DNA of 64,000 nucleotides. Source: Sorghum bicolor (lineage: Eukaryota > Streptophyta > Magnoliopsida > Poales > Poaceae). Within the stretch, counting starts at the first letter, position 1, and each line of letters starts with the position of its first letter. Positions 45,783 to 58,037 of this stretch are shown one piece after another. The notes beneath the pieces are model-generated. The model was not told where the DNA came from, ran no database searches, and saw only the letters and a list, made by a program, of their open reading frames with translations. The stretch is taken from assembly GCF_000003195.3 (NCBI RefSeq), contig NC_012879.2, positions 42,426,648-42,490,647 of the forward strand, written 5' to 3'. Both the position numbers and the translations under genes were made by a program.

Positions 45783-47200
45783 GTCCTCTTCACCATCCAA
45801 GTCCTGTCGGTAGACTGTAAATTCCGTACCCTAGCCATAAGGTCAGAATGGTAGTTATCTAGTTAAATTAGCATGCATAGTAATTTTTCTTTAATACACT
45901 TAGTAGCATATTTATTTCTCTCAGCATATTAATACAAAAATAACAAAAATATTTACTGCTTTAATTACTGCATCATAAATACCAAAGCCCCATGTGAATA
46001 AACTTGTGGTAACCCCTTAGGAATATTTACTGTGGTGGCATAAAAAATATAGAATATATATATATAGCATTCATATTTAATTTCTGCATCATAAATAGAA
46101 AATTCAAAAAGAAGAGAAAAGTAAAATCCTCCTTAAATCAGATATTATTAAAATTAGCTCATAAGAATAATTAATTACTCATTGGCTGACCGCTAACCCA
46201 TTATTAAATTCGAGCCTCGAGTTTTGGTTTTCTTGTTGGAGTATGACTATGTAAGAATAACACATAGCAAGGAGAGAGTCTATCAGTGGCATCCACCGAG
46301 TTCGCTACTGGCTAGCTCGCTCTAAAGAACATCTATATCAAACATTGCAAACATCCAGCGATTATCGAGTCTATATAGTTATAAAAATACCAAAAATATG
46401 TGGGCACATGAAGGTCCACAAGTCATAGAGTCTTTTTGTGAGTCTATAATTAGTTAGAGTGTGTTTAGAGTCAATCTAAACTAGAGCTAAATAAAAAGTG
46501 ATAAACATTTGAAATTTTGTCTTGGAAATGATGAATAATGCTCTATTCCTTGCAAGTACCTAAATTCCAACGATAGACTTTCTCAAGTTTTAGACATTAC
46601 TATTTTAATTTGAAGATTTACTCTGAACCTGCAATTTATGGAGGCATAAGCTTGAGCTAAGTCTAGGTAGTTGGTTGATATGATCATTGAAAGTTTGAGC
46701 TACTATTTATCTTATTCCTAGCATTACTAAGTTCTGGAGATTTATTTTGAAAACCTAAAAACCTACATGATGAGGTCTTGTATGACAAAGTGTTAATTCC
46801 TACCAAAGCCATATATAATACACATTTAGAGTTAGAAAGACATTTGCACATTTATGCTGCTTGCTCTGCATTGAGTTTAGTCAACCGTTGCCGTATACCT
46901 TATGAGAGTATTGTCATGCTTTCTAAATCAAGATCACGTACACTCTCCAGTTCATATATGCATTATTCCTACACTGGGAGTAAATGCCAATAATTAACCT
47001 ATAAGATAACCCTTGTCTTTAATGTTTTAAGTTCTTGTTGTCATCTCTCTAATGATTTATTGTATTTAAAGGATACATATGGCTATGCAAAAATATAAAA
47101 GAAGAAAAGGGAGTAAAAGATGGACAAGTGTCCCAATAATGAAAACAATGGGTACTAGATGCCCGCCTCCCTGTTAAAAGAGAGAGAGAGAGAGAACAAA
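45783..47200. other. 3' non-coding region of element C, first part
   Basis: AT-rich, no long frame. A 72-codon frame at 46778-46993 has no known domain. A (GA)n run lies just before the solo LTR (47180-47195). Parts are related to the internal region of element D and to 56460-57100 in element B. Confidence 0.6.
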
Positions 47201-47205
47201 GATAG

Positions 47206-50044
47206 TGTAGCACCCGGTTTTAAGAACAAAACCAGATACACACCATATGTGAGCCCAGGAAGTCAAATCTCACATATAGCCACAAATAGGGGTAATATCA
47301 AATAGACAATGCTTATCTATAACGAACTTAATGTATAAGATATAACCTTGGATAGCAAACAGCGGAAAGACACTCCGTTCTTCAGGCGAAAGCTCCAAAT
47401 CCACAGGGACAACTGACTGGTTGAGCACAAGCCTAAACTCTTTTCTAAACAAGCAATCTGGTACCCATCCAGGATTTTTATCCAAATAAAATGTAAAGAC
47501 AAGCGTAAGTACGTCTCGTACTCAGCAAGAATAACATGGGGTTCATGAGGCTCAAAGGCTAGACACTGGTTTAACTTCATGTAGCTTTTAGTTGTCACAA
47601 TTTTAGCATATGAGTAGCATCAAGTTGTCAAGTCCCGAACTAAACTCATGATCAAGTAAAGTGAATAAAGAATAGCATAAACAACATATTAACAATAATA
47701 ACATTAATAATTTGCCATTAGTGATCATTTATTCTGTATTGGTCCAAGGCCGCTCGTGACCGTGAGCACGGTTGATATATCAGTTTTACACTCTGCAGAG
47801 GTTGTACACTTTCATTGTGAGTCATGATTTACCCTTTCGCTCGGGTAGCTAATCTCTTAACCCCCTTCCTAGGGAGGCTGGAAGGGTTCACTATGAAGCC
47901 TTTCATAGGTTCGTCTAACAAGTTAGGGCCGCTTGGTTTCATTAGTCAGTCCATGTGATTCACCCGCAGGAATCCACGGTCTGCTATTCCCCATTTGCGC
48001 CACACGAGTAACCTCTAACAAGCTAGAAAAGGTCATCATACTGAGCTAAAGCCAGAGCCATATAGCCCTCATAGTTGTACTGTATGTCCCGGATGGTCAT
48101 ATACAGATAAGTCCTTATGGAGAGAAACTAGAGCACCATAGGATAGCCCAATGCTCCGGCTCTCTTTACCAAAGTTGCTAAAAAGTCATCTTTCAATGTT
48201 TATTGCATATTCCATTAATCAAATTACCAGATCGTGGTTTAGTGGAGCACTAGCATAGGCTACCCAATGCAAAACCATAGGTGACAAGGTATAAGATCAA
48301 TACTAGGAAATCCTTAACAAAGAGACACATGCAATATGAATGGTGTGATTAAAGTTATTAGGAAACAAGGATGATCCCATGCTATACTTGCCTTGAAACT
48401 CAGATCCTTCTTTTAGTTCCAAACCTTCCACAAACTGCTTCTTGATCACCACGTAAAAGCTCACCGACTAAAGTCAGTCGTCACATCAACAGCAATCATC
48501 CAGAGGTAAACATACAAAGCAAACAAACCTATTATTAGAACAATACACCAATGGTAGCAAATAAAGATAAAAATTTTATAAAATAAATCTACGTCGCACT
48601 ACGATCACACAGACGTAAAGATCACGAAAATCGGATCTAAAACGAAGAAGTTATGATGTAAATAAGATTTCCTTTAATAAAATAATAGATTAAATCTAAG
48701 CTCAGATTTTAAAAGTTGGAAACATGTATAACAGTGCTACTAATCATTAGATTACGCAAAAACGAATCTCACACAATTTGAAGGATCAAAACGGAGTTAA
48801 AACGTAGTTTTTATGAGTTAAATAAGATCAATGGCAAAACTGTAATTTTGAGAAAACGTATTTTGAACTGAGTAAGCGAGAATACGCTTTCAGAGTTTAG
48901 AAACGTATTCAGGAAATCCGCAAAGGACTACGGGTTAAATCTTTAAAAACTACGGGGGTGCTTTTGCAAAAGACGTGGCCGAAGGGGTATCTTTTGATTT
49001 GGGCCGTCGGATTTTGTTTGGAAGGCCGAGATTAGATCGGGGTAGGGAGAGGGAGCTGGCCGGCCGAAGTTGGGGGTGCCCGTGGCGGTGCCATGGCCGG
49101 AGTTGGCCAGTGTTCATGGTTTAAGCGATTTAGGGCACTAGAAAGCAAACCGATTGCATTAGGGCGTAGTAGAGCTCGAGGCGAACTCACCTAGGGCAAA
49201 GCCGATGTCGGGGAGAGATTAGGGCGCGCTCGCGACGGAGGATAGCGGACGACCGAGCGCTGCAAGGTTCGGCGAGGTCAAGCACAACATAGAAAGCACG
49301 AAAAAGAGAAAGAAAAGGCTTAGTGACTTCGCAAAGATGATGAGAAGCTCGGCAAGGAACTCACGGGGGCGAAGATGCGTCGCAGCGGCGGGTTGCTTTC
49401 GGGGTGGATCTTGGAGATGTTTTCTCAGCGAGAACGAGGCGGCTACTAGCTCTAGGGTCGGGTAGGGGGTTTAGACGAGGCCAAGGCTGCTATTTAAGAG
49501 GGTCATGACTTGTGGGGCAAGCCAATACGGAAGATCCGCGTGGCCGGTGCTCAATTCCGGGTAGAGTCCGGCTTGGACACGAGGTAGGGGAAGGATCTGA
49601 CCGGTGGGCCCCACCTGTCGGTGACTCAGGGGCGCAGGACCCGCTTGTCAGTGGAAAGAAGAGAGGGGGGATGCTGGCGTGGGAGGGGAAACTGGGCCGC
49701 GGCTGCCGCTTGGGCCAGAGAGAAGAAGAAAGGGGGGAGGGAAGGGTCTTGGCCTTCGGGCCGATTTCTAGGGAGAGGGAGGAAGAGAAAATAAATACTT
49801 TTTCAATTTTATTTTCAAACCTTTGATTAATTAGATTTCAAGAAAATTTGAAAACCTTTTTGAAATTCAAAACAACCACTCAGACAAAATAAAATGCAGC
49901 AGCATGGATGCTCAGTCATGTTGCTAAACCCTAAAAAAATTTAATATAATGAAAATATTATTTTCCCTATGTTTTATGAGCACAAAAATGTATAATTAAT
50001 TATTTTTCCTCTATTTCCAAAAGATCAAAATTTAGGGTGTTACA
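47206..50044 (-). mobile_element. Solo LTR of family A (2839 bp)
   Basis: The termini TGTAGCACCCGG (plus strand, left) and GGGTGTTACA (right) match the LTR at 1547-4586. Exact 5-bp duplications GATAG flank it at 47201-47205 and 50045-50049. No primer site or polypurine tract adjoins it, so the internal region was lost by LTR-LTR recombination. It sits inside the 3' region of element C. Confidence 0.93.
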
Positions 50045-50049
50045 GATAG

Positions 50050-50660
50050 CCCATGTCTTTCCTGAAAAGCTTCAATAGAGAATCATTTTCAAAGAAATAG
50101 AAATTAGCCACAAATACTACAAAACACCAATCCACCATATTCCATACACATGCACACCTTGGTTTGTTTGTATGCCTCGATTCTCTTTGGATCCATTAGT
50201 TGACTTTACAATACATGCATGACAAGTATGCTTATCCTTATTAGCACTCCTATAAGCTCCACCATATATATATCTCTTCAGTTATAGGAGGTATAAATGC
50301 CTCAAGAGAGAACCATAAATACCACATATATTGAGAGACTTGAGGGTGTCATACAATTAAGCTCTGAGTTTTATTTTGAAAACATATAAAAAACTCTGAA
50401 ATAATGGTTTTGCAAAAGAGTTTGAGACATAGTGTTTGACCTGCTTGCTCTGTCTTCTGATTACTCAAGACTCATACAAAAGCTATAAAGCCCGATGGTT
50501 AAAGGTAAAATGGGTAAGTTGAAGATTAGAACAAGTATTGACTAATCCAGAGGAGAATCTTTGTTTGGGAGCATGTGTACTTGGAAAAGAATAAAAATAT
50601 TGTAACAACTCAAATACATATATTGCTTAGGCTTAGTTTGCCAAGGGACTGGCAAATGGT
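50050..50660. other. 3' non-coding region of element C, second part
   Basis: Continuation of the element C interior after the solo LTR, running to the polypurine tract. No gene is seen. Confidence 0.6.
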
Positions 50661-50673
50661 AAGCTTGGGGGAG
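50661..50673 (+). promoter_or_regulatory. Polypurine tract of element C
   Basis: AAGCTTGGGGGAG one base before the LTR start at 50675. The same motif precedes the 3' LTRs of elements B and D. Confidence 0.85.
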
Positions 50674-50674
50674 T

Positions 50675-50989
50675 TGTTGACGGTCGATAACGTCAACTTT
50701 TATTATAACTTTAAACCTAAAGGAGATCATGAATACACACTAGTATAGGGTTTAAACTAACAATTTCCACGAGTTTTGTATATTCTATATTTTCCAGGGT
50801 GAATTTCTGGAAAGCTGCAAAATAGGGTCTCTAATGCAAATCAAACACAGAAACATATCTGCCATGGAAAACAACGCAAGAGGATTCTGGAATACTCTGG
50901 AAGACACCCGATGCGAGGGGAGGACCAGCCGCCACTAGGTGGGGCCGGCCGGCCCCACCCTAGCGCCGGCCGGCCCCCTACTCTAGGGT
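50675..50989 (+). repeat. 3' LTR of element C, left piece
   Basis: TGTTGACGGTCGATAACG... up to CTCTAGGGT. It continues at 61271 after a 10.3-kb nested insertion. AGGGT (50985-50989) is duplicated at 61271-61275. Confidence 0.9.
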
Positions 50990-51385
50990 TGATAGGTTAC
51001 CGATATGAATCGGTATGAGGGTGGCCCGATCTTCACGACACTAGATCAAAAGAACAAGGATAACTTGCTACGAACAGTGGGTAACTAGCTTTATACCTAA
51101 CAAAGGTTGGATGCGACCAAGCGACGGGGAGAGAGGAACTGAAACCACGAAGACTTTGACTCGATCTCCGAACAACCACAGAACCACAATCCGGAGCTAA
51201 TCCACACAATATGGTGCAACCGAACGAAAGTCGTAGAGCACGAAGTAGGGGAACCCAGAGGATTCACTTCGCAAGGCCATGAAGAACAAGGAAGAACAAA
51301 GGTTGAGTAAGGCACTCACACTACTACAAAATTTATTAATCATGGCGGACGTTTTTCATTTTCTGTGGCGGGCAAAGGCACCCGC

Positions 51386-52612
51386 TGTTGACGGTCCTTA
51401 ATTACCAAATATAATCATCAAATAAATAAAGAAAAGGATCCAAATGCAACCAACACCTAGAATTAGGGTTTGATCTGACAGAATTCCACGAGTTTTTGTG
51501 TTTGTCTATTTCTGCAGGGGGTTATCAGGATATAAGGAAGAAAGGCCCACATGTCGGGATTACATAGAGATATCAACGCACCGCGCAATTTTCTACCATC
51601 TAGAAGACTCCAGAAGCCACGGGAAGAAAGCAGAGGCCGAAAGGGGCCAGGCCCAGGGCGCCTGCCCTGAGGACCTGGGCGCCCGCCCCCTGCTGGACTC
51701 CGTTCGGGACTCTCTTCGCACACGATGTTCCACCGACCTAAAGGATCAAGGATAACGTAGTACCACATCCCTACCGACCCAAAAACACATAGAGGAGGAG
51801 CACTATATAAAGAGAACCCCCTGGCCCTTGGAAAGACAAGAAGTTATCATAGAGTTGATGGGTGCCCTCGAAGGAAAACCTCTTCTCTAAATAGAATTTC
51901 TTTTTAGGCTTAGCAACCAATGTGAGTAGAAATAGATCTTCTAGTTTCTACTAGATTGAGAGAGATAGAGTGGAGGTGTAGATCGGAGGAAGGCCGGCCT
52001 GTCGGTGTCTACTCCGAGTTGTACCTGCGGGATCAAGTCTCCTAACTCGAGGCTTGCTTCTAAGATTCTTTAGTAATTCGACTTCTAATTCTAGTAAGTT
52101 CTTGTTTTATTGTTCTTTGGTTTATGAGTTTACTTTAATCCTCTTCCGGTTGAGTATTAGAGTAATCATTGCTAGCGTAAACGTGGTGTTTAGGCTAGGG
52201 TACTCATAGATATCCCCTGACTAGCTGGACCGTGATAGTAGCGAGGAACGTGACATTTCCGAGTTACCTTTGTATCCCATATCTCGTTAGCAGGACGGGT
52301 AGGTTTATAGGTGTGGGTCGAACATCCTTTGTGTTGTCTAGATTCTGTAAGCTTCCCCAATAGAACAGTAGATCATCCTTACTAAGGTTAGAACGAGACT
52401 ACGGTTGCAGTCTTCTCTATACATCACTCACATTGAGAAACATTCTTTGTAGCCTAAAGTGGTAGTAGCAATAGATTTGGTTAGTTAGATGCACCCTTTC
52501 TCCTAGTGGTAAAAATATATATACGATACTCTAGAAAACCTCTCGGGTGAAATGCTCACCGATATCCGTGCGCCTGCAGATCATTTCCTTATTGCGTTAC
52601 CAAATATCAATA
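51386..52612 (+). repeat. 5' LTR of element B (1227 bp)
   Basis: TGTTGACGGTCC...ATATCAATA, TATA box CTATATAAAG at 51803-51812. The end reads TA where the 3' LTR has CA. Minus-strand frames beginning MWYYVILDPLGRWN recur in all three LTRs of the family because the LTR itself recurs. They are not evidence of a gene. Confidence 0.9.
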
Positions 52613-52620
52613 AGCATTTC

Positions 52621-52638
52621 TGGCGCCGTTGCCGGGGA
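52621..52638 (+). promoter_or_regulatory. Primer-binding site of element B
   Basis: TGGCGCCGTTGCCGGGGA, 8 bp after the LTR. It is the tRNA-Asp-type site described for Athila-like elements. Confidence 0.85.
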
Positions 52639-52731
52639 GAAAGACGGTTTGCTGAGATAACTTTGAGTCTTGCTATTATCTTGTATTATGCTTTTATACT
52701 TTTATTCTTTTATCTTTTTATTTTTATCTTT

Positions 52732-53673
52732 ATGGATAACTTAAATTCCATACCTATTATTGAATTCTTTGCACCTTCGGAGACCAGCCATAGACCATGG
52801 GAGTCAACAAGTCCTGCCCCTAATTATGATCTGTGTCCGGAGTTGATTGCAATAGGTCAAAACCAACCCTTTTCTATAGCCAAGGTCCTATCTATTAATC
52901 AAGAAGATAATGCACTTTTAGCTACACCTAGGGAATCTTTTAATCTTTCTATAAATTCTGGTTTACACCTAGCCCTACAAGACCATGTTTTTCCTAGATA
53001 TTTTCACATTGGTCTTAATCATATAACCTTTGCTAGAGTCTTTCTTTCTTTATCTATTAGTAAAGGAAGGTATGTCTTCATTTGTGGACATCCTTCTTAT
53101 ACTAGTCTTCATAGAAAAATCTTAGAGATAGAGAAGGAATCATCTCCCAGACGAGGAAAGGAAGTTTCAATAGCCAATTTCCAAACATTTCAATCCCATG
53201 ATTCGGCTATCCAACCCATCCTTGAGCTTAATAATTTCTACTATGCTCTTTCTCTTGAACCTCCTGATAATCCTATGAATCTCTCTAGACATCCCGTGCA
53301 TAAGAGTCACCAAGACCACAAGGAGGATCGAGAAGAGCAACATCAATGGCTAGAGGGCATTAAAAATCCATGTGCTATCACCATTGAATGGATGGATAAA
53401 ACAAACTTGAGAGACAATCCTAGAGGAATTTTAAGCATTCATGAAGAATCATCCTTGGAGTTTGAGAATGAGAGAAACAACAGTGAGCATGGAAGTTATT
53501 TCATAAATACCTTACCAAGTCCTTGCTCATATAAAACATCTCCCCAATCAATTGGTCTCTCCATCCTTACCACATTTGAGATCTCCAACCCCCTCTTCCT
53601 TTCTATTTATAAAAACTTTAAAAGGGCGGTTGTCGATGCATATGTCTATAATAAATATTGCAGATCTCGTTGA
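52732..53673 (+). CDS. Unidentified 313-residue ORF of element B
   Basis: An intact frame from the first good ATG about 90 bp after the primer site to TGA at 53671-53673. It occupies the gag slot but has no Gag core, zinc knuckle, protease or polymerase motif that I recognise. Its composition is Ser/Pro/Asn/His-rich with AT-biased codons. A central charged stretch (HKSHQDHKEDREEQHQW) and a C-terminal basic/aromatic part are visible. An open frame of this length is unexpected in an element whose other coding region is broken, so recent selection or a young source element is possible. It may be a fast-diverged structural protein of a non-autonomous family. Function unknown. Confidence 0.6.
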   Translation: MDNLNSIPIIEFFAPSETSHRPWESTSPAPNYDLCPELIAIGQNQPFSIAKVLSINQEDNALLATPRESFNLSINSGLHLALQDHVFPRYFHIGLNHITFARVFLSLSISKGRYVFICGHPSYTSLHRKILEIEKESSPRRGKEVSIANFQTFQSHDSAIQPILELNNFYYALSLEPPDNPMNLSRHPVHKSHQDHKEDREEQHQWLEGIKNPCAITIEWMDKTNLRDNPRGILSIHEESSLEFENERNNSEHGSYFINTLPSPCSYKTSPQSIGLSILTTFEISNPLFLSIYKNFKRAVVDAYVYNKYCRSR

Positions 53674-54980
53674 GTTGATCTTGATATAGGTAGGTGTTGG
53701 AGGGGAAACCACTTCACCAACATAACTTGATGGTTTCCCAAGGATAGCTTCCTTAAACAAGCACTTATCAGATCGTAACATGAACTTCTAATTATTTGCA
53801 GCATTGCCTTGTGTATTGAGCATATTGAGATAATTGTAGAAATATTCCTTCGGGTATTCTTGCCACTAACCTTTCCAGGATTGGAGCAAGAAGATCGGAT
53901 GAATGACAAGCACAAGGTATGTCCAACCAACCATCATACAACATTGAATTAAATTCATCCAAACTTGAATTTCGCAAAATTCAAGCTTGGGGGAAATACT
54001 TTACATAAAAACATCCTTTGCCATGTTGCTATGTTGGTTGTCCCTACCTTTGAGAGATGCTCAATTTGTTAAGAACTAATCACACTACTTCATCTCCACT
54101 TGAGTAGATCTCTATAAATGTTGTCATGCTACCTTTATCTATTTACTAGCAAGTGTTGGTTTGGAAGTACTCGACATACTTCCATTGGCATTTAAATTAA
54201 GCATGGTGCTTAGGTTAAATAGCCTTCCTTAATCTGATTAGACATGGAGTCTAGTTTGGTTTCTGAACTAAAAACTGCTTGAGTAGATATTGGTATATTT
54301 TGTGGCACTAACCCCTGCAGGAAAACTTTCAATATCAACCTGGGAAGTCCTGAGATAAACTCACATTGGAGATGAAGAAAGTGACACATGCAGTTTAACA
54401 ATTTGCACAAGAAAGACATAGCTCATTCATCATAAAGAGATGATCCATGGAGGGTGGCACAAACACGATGCACAAACGCTAAGAAAGGAAAGCTTCCACA
54501 AGGTGATACTGTACCGTCACTCTTCAAGTAAGGTAACACCTTAAGGTACTTGACTATCGCTTTTATAAGCTTCTCCTTGGTTCTGGCATACACATGAATA
54601 GAAGAGACAAACATGTATGATTTGTAGCTCCAAATTAACCAACCCAATTAATTCAACATGTTTAGTACTTTAATCTTTGTTCTTAGTACTACCTTCGTGA
54701 TCCCACACTCCTAATCATATAACCTAAAATGTTGCATATTCAATCTTTGGAAGATATAAACAAAACATAAATATAGATAGATTATCTTTCCATTAGGTTG
54801 AGCCATCTGATCTAACAAATGTTTTAAATGCTACACTCATGATCCATCAACTTTGTCTTGCGCACTATGCTTAAGGTTAGAGAAGAACAAATACACTTTT
54901 GGTTCTGTTGGTGTTTTCCCAACAGGGCCCATGCACTTGATCTCTGCCTTGTCTCTATGAATAGGTACACTTCAAACAAA
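53674..54980. other. Non-coding interior of element B
   Basis: AT-rich sequence between the ORF and the protease-like segment. Short minus-strand frames overlap and show no domain. No gene is supported. Confidence 0.55.
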
Positions 54981-54982
54981 AC

Positions 54983-55650
54983 ATGGAGGAGTTTTACAAC
55001 TCCCAGACTCCACCAAGTGAAGGACCTGGATCTACAAGCACAGACACACTGAGCAGGATACTGCCAACACCGCACTTCGAACTGCTGGGCAAACGAAGAA
55101 CATGGGTGACTCCATATCAAGAGGTGCAGACGTCAAGGTCCACACCCAATCAAATGATGCACCTAAAGGATGAAGACGGTGAGAAGTCTTGTCCAGAAGA
55201 CTTAAAACATTGGATCCTTGTCGGAGGAGGTCAAGATCATCGACTCAAGTCGCTCTTCCTGATAAAAAAGGACGACCCTGGTGTTCCAAGCATCGAATGC
55301 ACAATCAATGGATACTCTTTTTAGAAGACACTCTACGACACTGGATCTGACGACAACATAATGGCCGCAGTCACTTATCAGCTCCTGCATGGAACCATGC
55401 TCCTACAACCAAGATACATTCAGCTCCAGACGATTTTCAGGTCATTAACATGGGAGAAGACGAGTATGATCCACCAACCATCCTTGGAAGACCGTTCCTC
55501 AACACTATCAAAGCCATCATCTATATTGGAATCGGAGAAGTCCACATACACTTCTCCTCTGAGAAGGTATGCCGCTGTTTTACTGACCCTAACTATATAG
55601 TTGAAGACTCTAAGCAGGTCAGGACAAGAAGACGACGCAACCGCAACTAG
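54983..55650 (+). pseudogene. Retropepsin-like segment of element B, broken
   Basis: The frame 54983-55324 carries a charged linker and DDPGVPSIECTINGYSF, then a TAG at 55322-55324. In the same phase LYDTGSDDNIM (the DTG active site) follows. A frameshift between about 55380 and 55450 leads to GEDEYDPPTILGRPFLNTIKAIIYIG. The arrangement mirrors the second retropepsin domain of element C (45113-45450). A Lys/Arg-rich tail ends at 55650. Confidence 0.75.
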
Positions 55651-55909
55651 AGGAGGCAAATCATCAAGAACGGATGGGTAGACTACGAAGGAGAAGTGAT
55701 AAGGACTGAAGACATACAGCTTGAACAGAACTGTCCTGAGGAGACCGTAGCACCGAGTCAGATGTGGAAAGAGAAGATAGTTATACACGAAGAGGAGGCG
55801 CCGCCGGAACCACCGACTACGCCATTCAGCAAATCCCACGACGACTGAAAACACAAGGAGTCCCGTTCGGAGGACTTAAAAACACCGAACGCCTTGCCAA
55901 GAGGTAAAC

Positions 55910-58024
55910 TTGGTAGTTATCCTTTCCCTTTCAATTATTTCAAATAGTTTACTTAGTTAATCATGTTCACACTATCCTAAAAAGAAAATAAAAATATGAA
56001 AAAATAGTAAGCCCCATGTGAGTATGCTCATGGCATAAAACCCATAAGTACATTCACTGTGGTGGCATAAAATAAATATGTTTTCATCTTACAATAAAAA
56101 TATAAAAATAATAAGTGTATGATCCTACTAAATAAGTAACATTTATTGAGGAGGCTCAACATGATAAAGGCTAGATATTTATGCTAACACTTAACCAGTT
56201 CCACAAAGCTTTGTTGTCTATTTGAGCTCCACAGAATTCAAGGATCAAATAAGACTAGCAGACGGAGGACATCCTAATCGTTGTCAGGGTGCTGCCGACA
56301 TTCAAATACACCTCCGTCACCTGCTAGCTACATCAGAAGAAATTACGTCAAAATCCAGCTTAGGGGAGAGCACCCCCATTTATCCACCTAAGTATTTCTA
56401 CTCGCGTTTATACTTTACTCAAATAATAAAAGATGCATAATCATGAAAACCCAAATAAAGATTTTGTGCTTTTAACTTTGCTTAGTTTGCTAAATAAATA
56501 AATAAATAAAGTTTGCTATGAACCCTCATGATAAACTCTCACATGGAAATGATGAATAGTTGCTCTGCCATGACTAGTTCTTAAAATTGAAATCTCTCTC
56601 AAGTTTAGGCATAACTTATAATTTAAACCTGCTCTAAACCTAAACTTGTGGGAAGAGTACTTGATCTGAAGTCTAAGTCGTTAACGGATATGATATGGGA
56701 AGGTTGAGCTGCTGTTTATCTGTTCCTAGAGATGCTAGAAATCTGGAGAATTTTATCTTTGAAAAATCTTTAAAATAACACATGATGAATTCCTGTATGA
56801 TGAGAGTTTAAAATCCTACCATAGCCATATATACATGCTTATTAGACATTGAGCCACACATTTACTTTTTACTGCTTATGAGCATTGAGTGTGGTCAAGC
56901 TGTGTAGACCCTTAGGAGCTTGTCATGTGGTTAAAATCAAGATTCACTTGCACGTTCACTCACACATGCTGCTTCTACTCCGGAAGTACGCATCCACATA
57001 TATCCACTCACTTCCATCTCCAGATTCACCCAAAATTATTCTACTCCTAATCCGGGAGAGAATAGCCAAAAACATTTTCCAATCCCTATTATTCCCTGTG
57101 AAATAAATGCTCCAGTTATTTTTGGTTACTACCACTTGCTATATTATTTCAAGAGATGAGTGCTCTAGTAAAAAAAAGAGAAAAAAAAGAGAAAGAAGAG
57201 AGAAAGGATACGAGGAAATAAAAAGGGCAAGTGCCCGGAACCTCGAAGAAAAGAAAAAGTGAGACGAGAGGTAAAAATGGACAAGTGTCCGACAGTAGAA
57301 TTAGGGGTACAAGATACCCACCTGAGAGAAAAAGAAAAAGAAAATATAGAGCATCTCATTCTCCTCAAAAAGCTTCGAAGTGCAAGAAAGGTATGTATTC
57401 CCTTAAAAGAGCAAAAGTAGAATTAGACTTTCACCATTGTTTTCACCATTATCACCATACCCCATTCATTCGCCACACATGCACATCTTGATTTGACTTA
57501 TTGACTTGTTCTTCTGGATCCATGGTTTGACTATGCAATAAATGTCTTGTAAGTATGTATTATCTGTCTCCCACCTATGAGCTCCAGATATCAAAACCTT
57601 ATTAGAGTAGGGTGAGAGAGAAGGCAATATCACTATGCATTATACCAAAAATACTACATACTTTGAGAGAAGGCATATACCATTACTGCCTTGGTAAGGA
57701 TCCAGAAATACCACAAAAGAGAGATTTGAGAGAATCATATAAGGAATCTCTGAGTTTTATTTGAAAATCTGCAAAAACACCAGAGCTATAGCTGATCAAG
57801 AATAAGAGACATGGCGCTTGACTTGACCGTTCTATTTTTTAACTGCTCAAGACACAAGTGACGGTTACAAGCCCCATGGTGAAAGGTAAATGAGTAAGTT
57901 TTAAGTCTTAACAGTTTACTCTACCTCAGAGATGAGATCTTGCTTGAATGCGTGTGTACTTTTAAGGCATGAAACCACTGCAGAAACTCTTGAGTCCATT
58001 CTTGCTCAGGGACGAGCAAGAGGT
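55910..58024. other. 3' non-coding region of element B
   Basis: AT-rich, with purine-rich AAAGAGAAAG tracts near 57170-57360. Parts are alignable by eye with the 3' regions of C and D (for example the ATGGAAATGATGAATAGT block near 56540). No coding region is supported. Confidence 0.6.
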
Positions 58025-58037
58025 AAGCTTGGGGGAG
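58025..58037 (+). promoter_or_regulatory. Polypurine tract of element B
   Basis: AAGCTTGGGGGAG directly abuts the 3' LTR. Confidence 0.85.

Noticed and set aside
51463..51768. Minus-strand frame beginning MWYYVILDPLGRWN, seen again at 58116-58409 and 63496-63765
   Set aside because: The recurrence is explained by the three family-B LTRs and is not evidence of a conserved gene.
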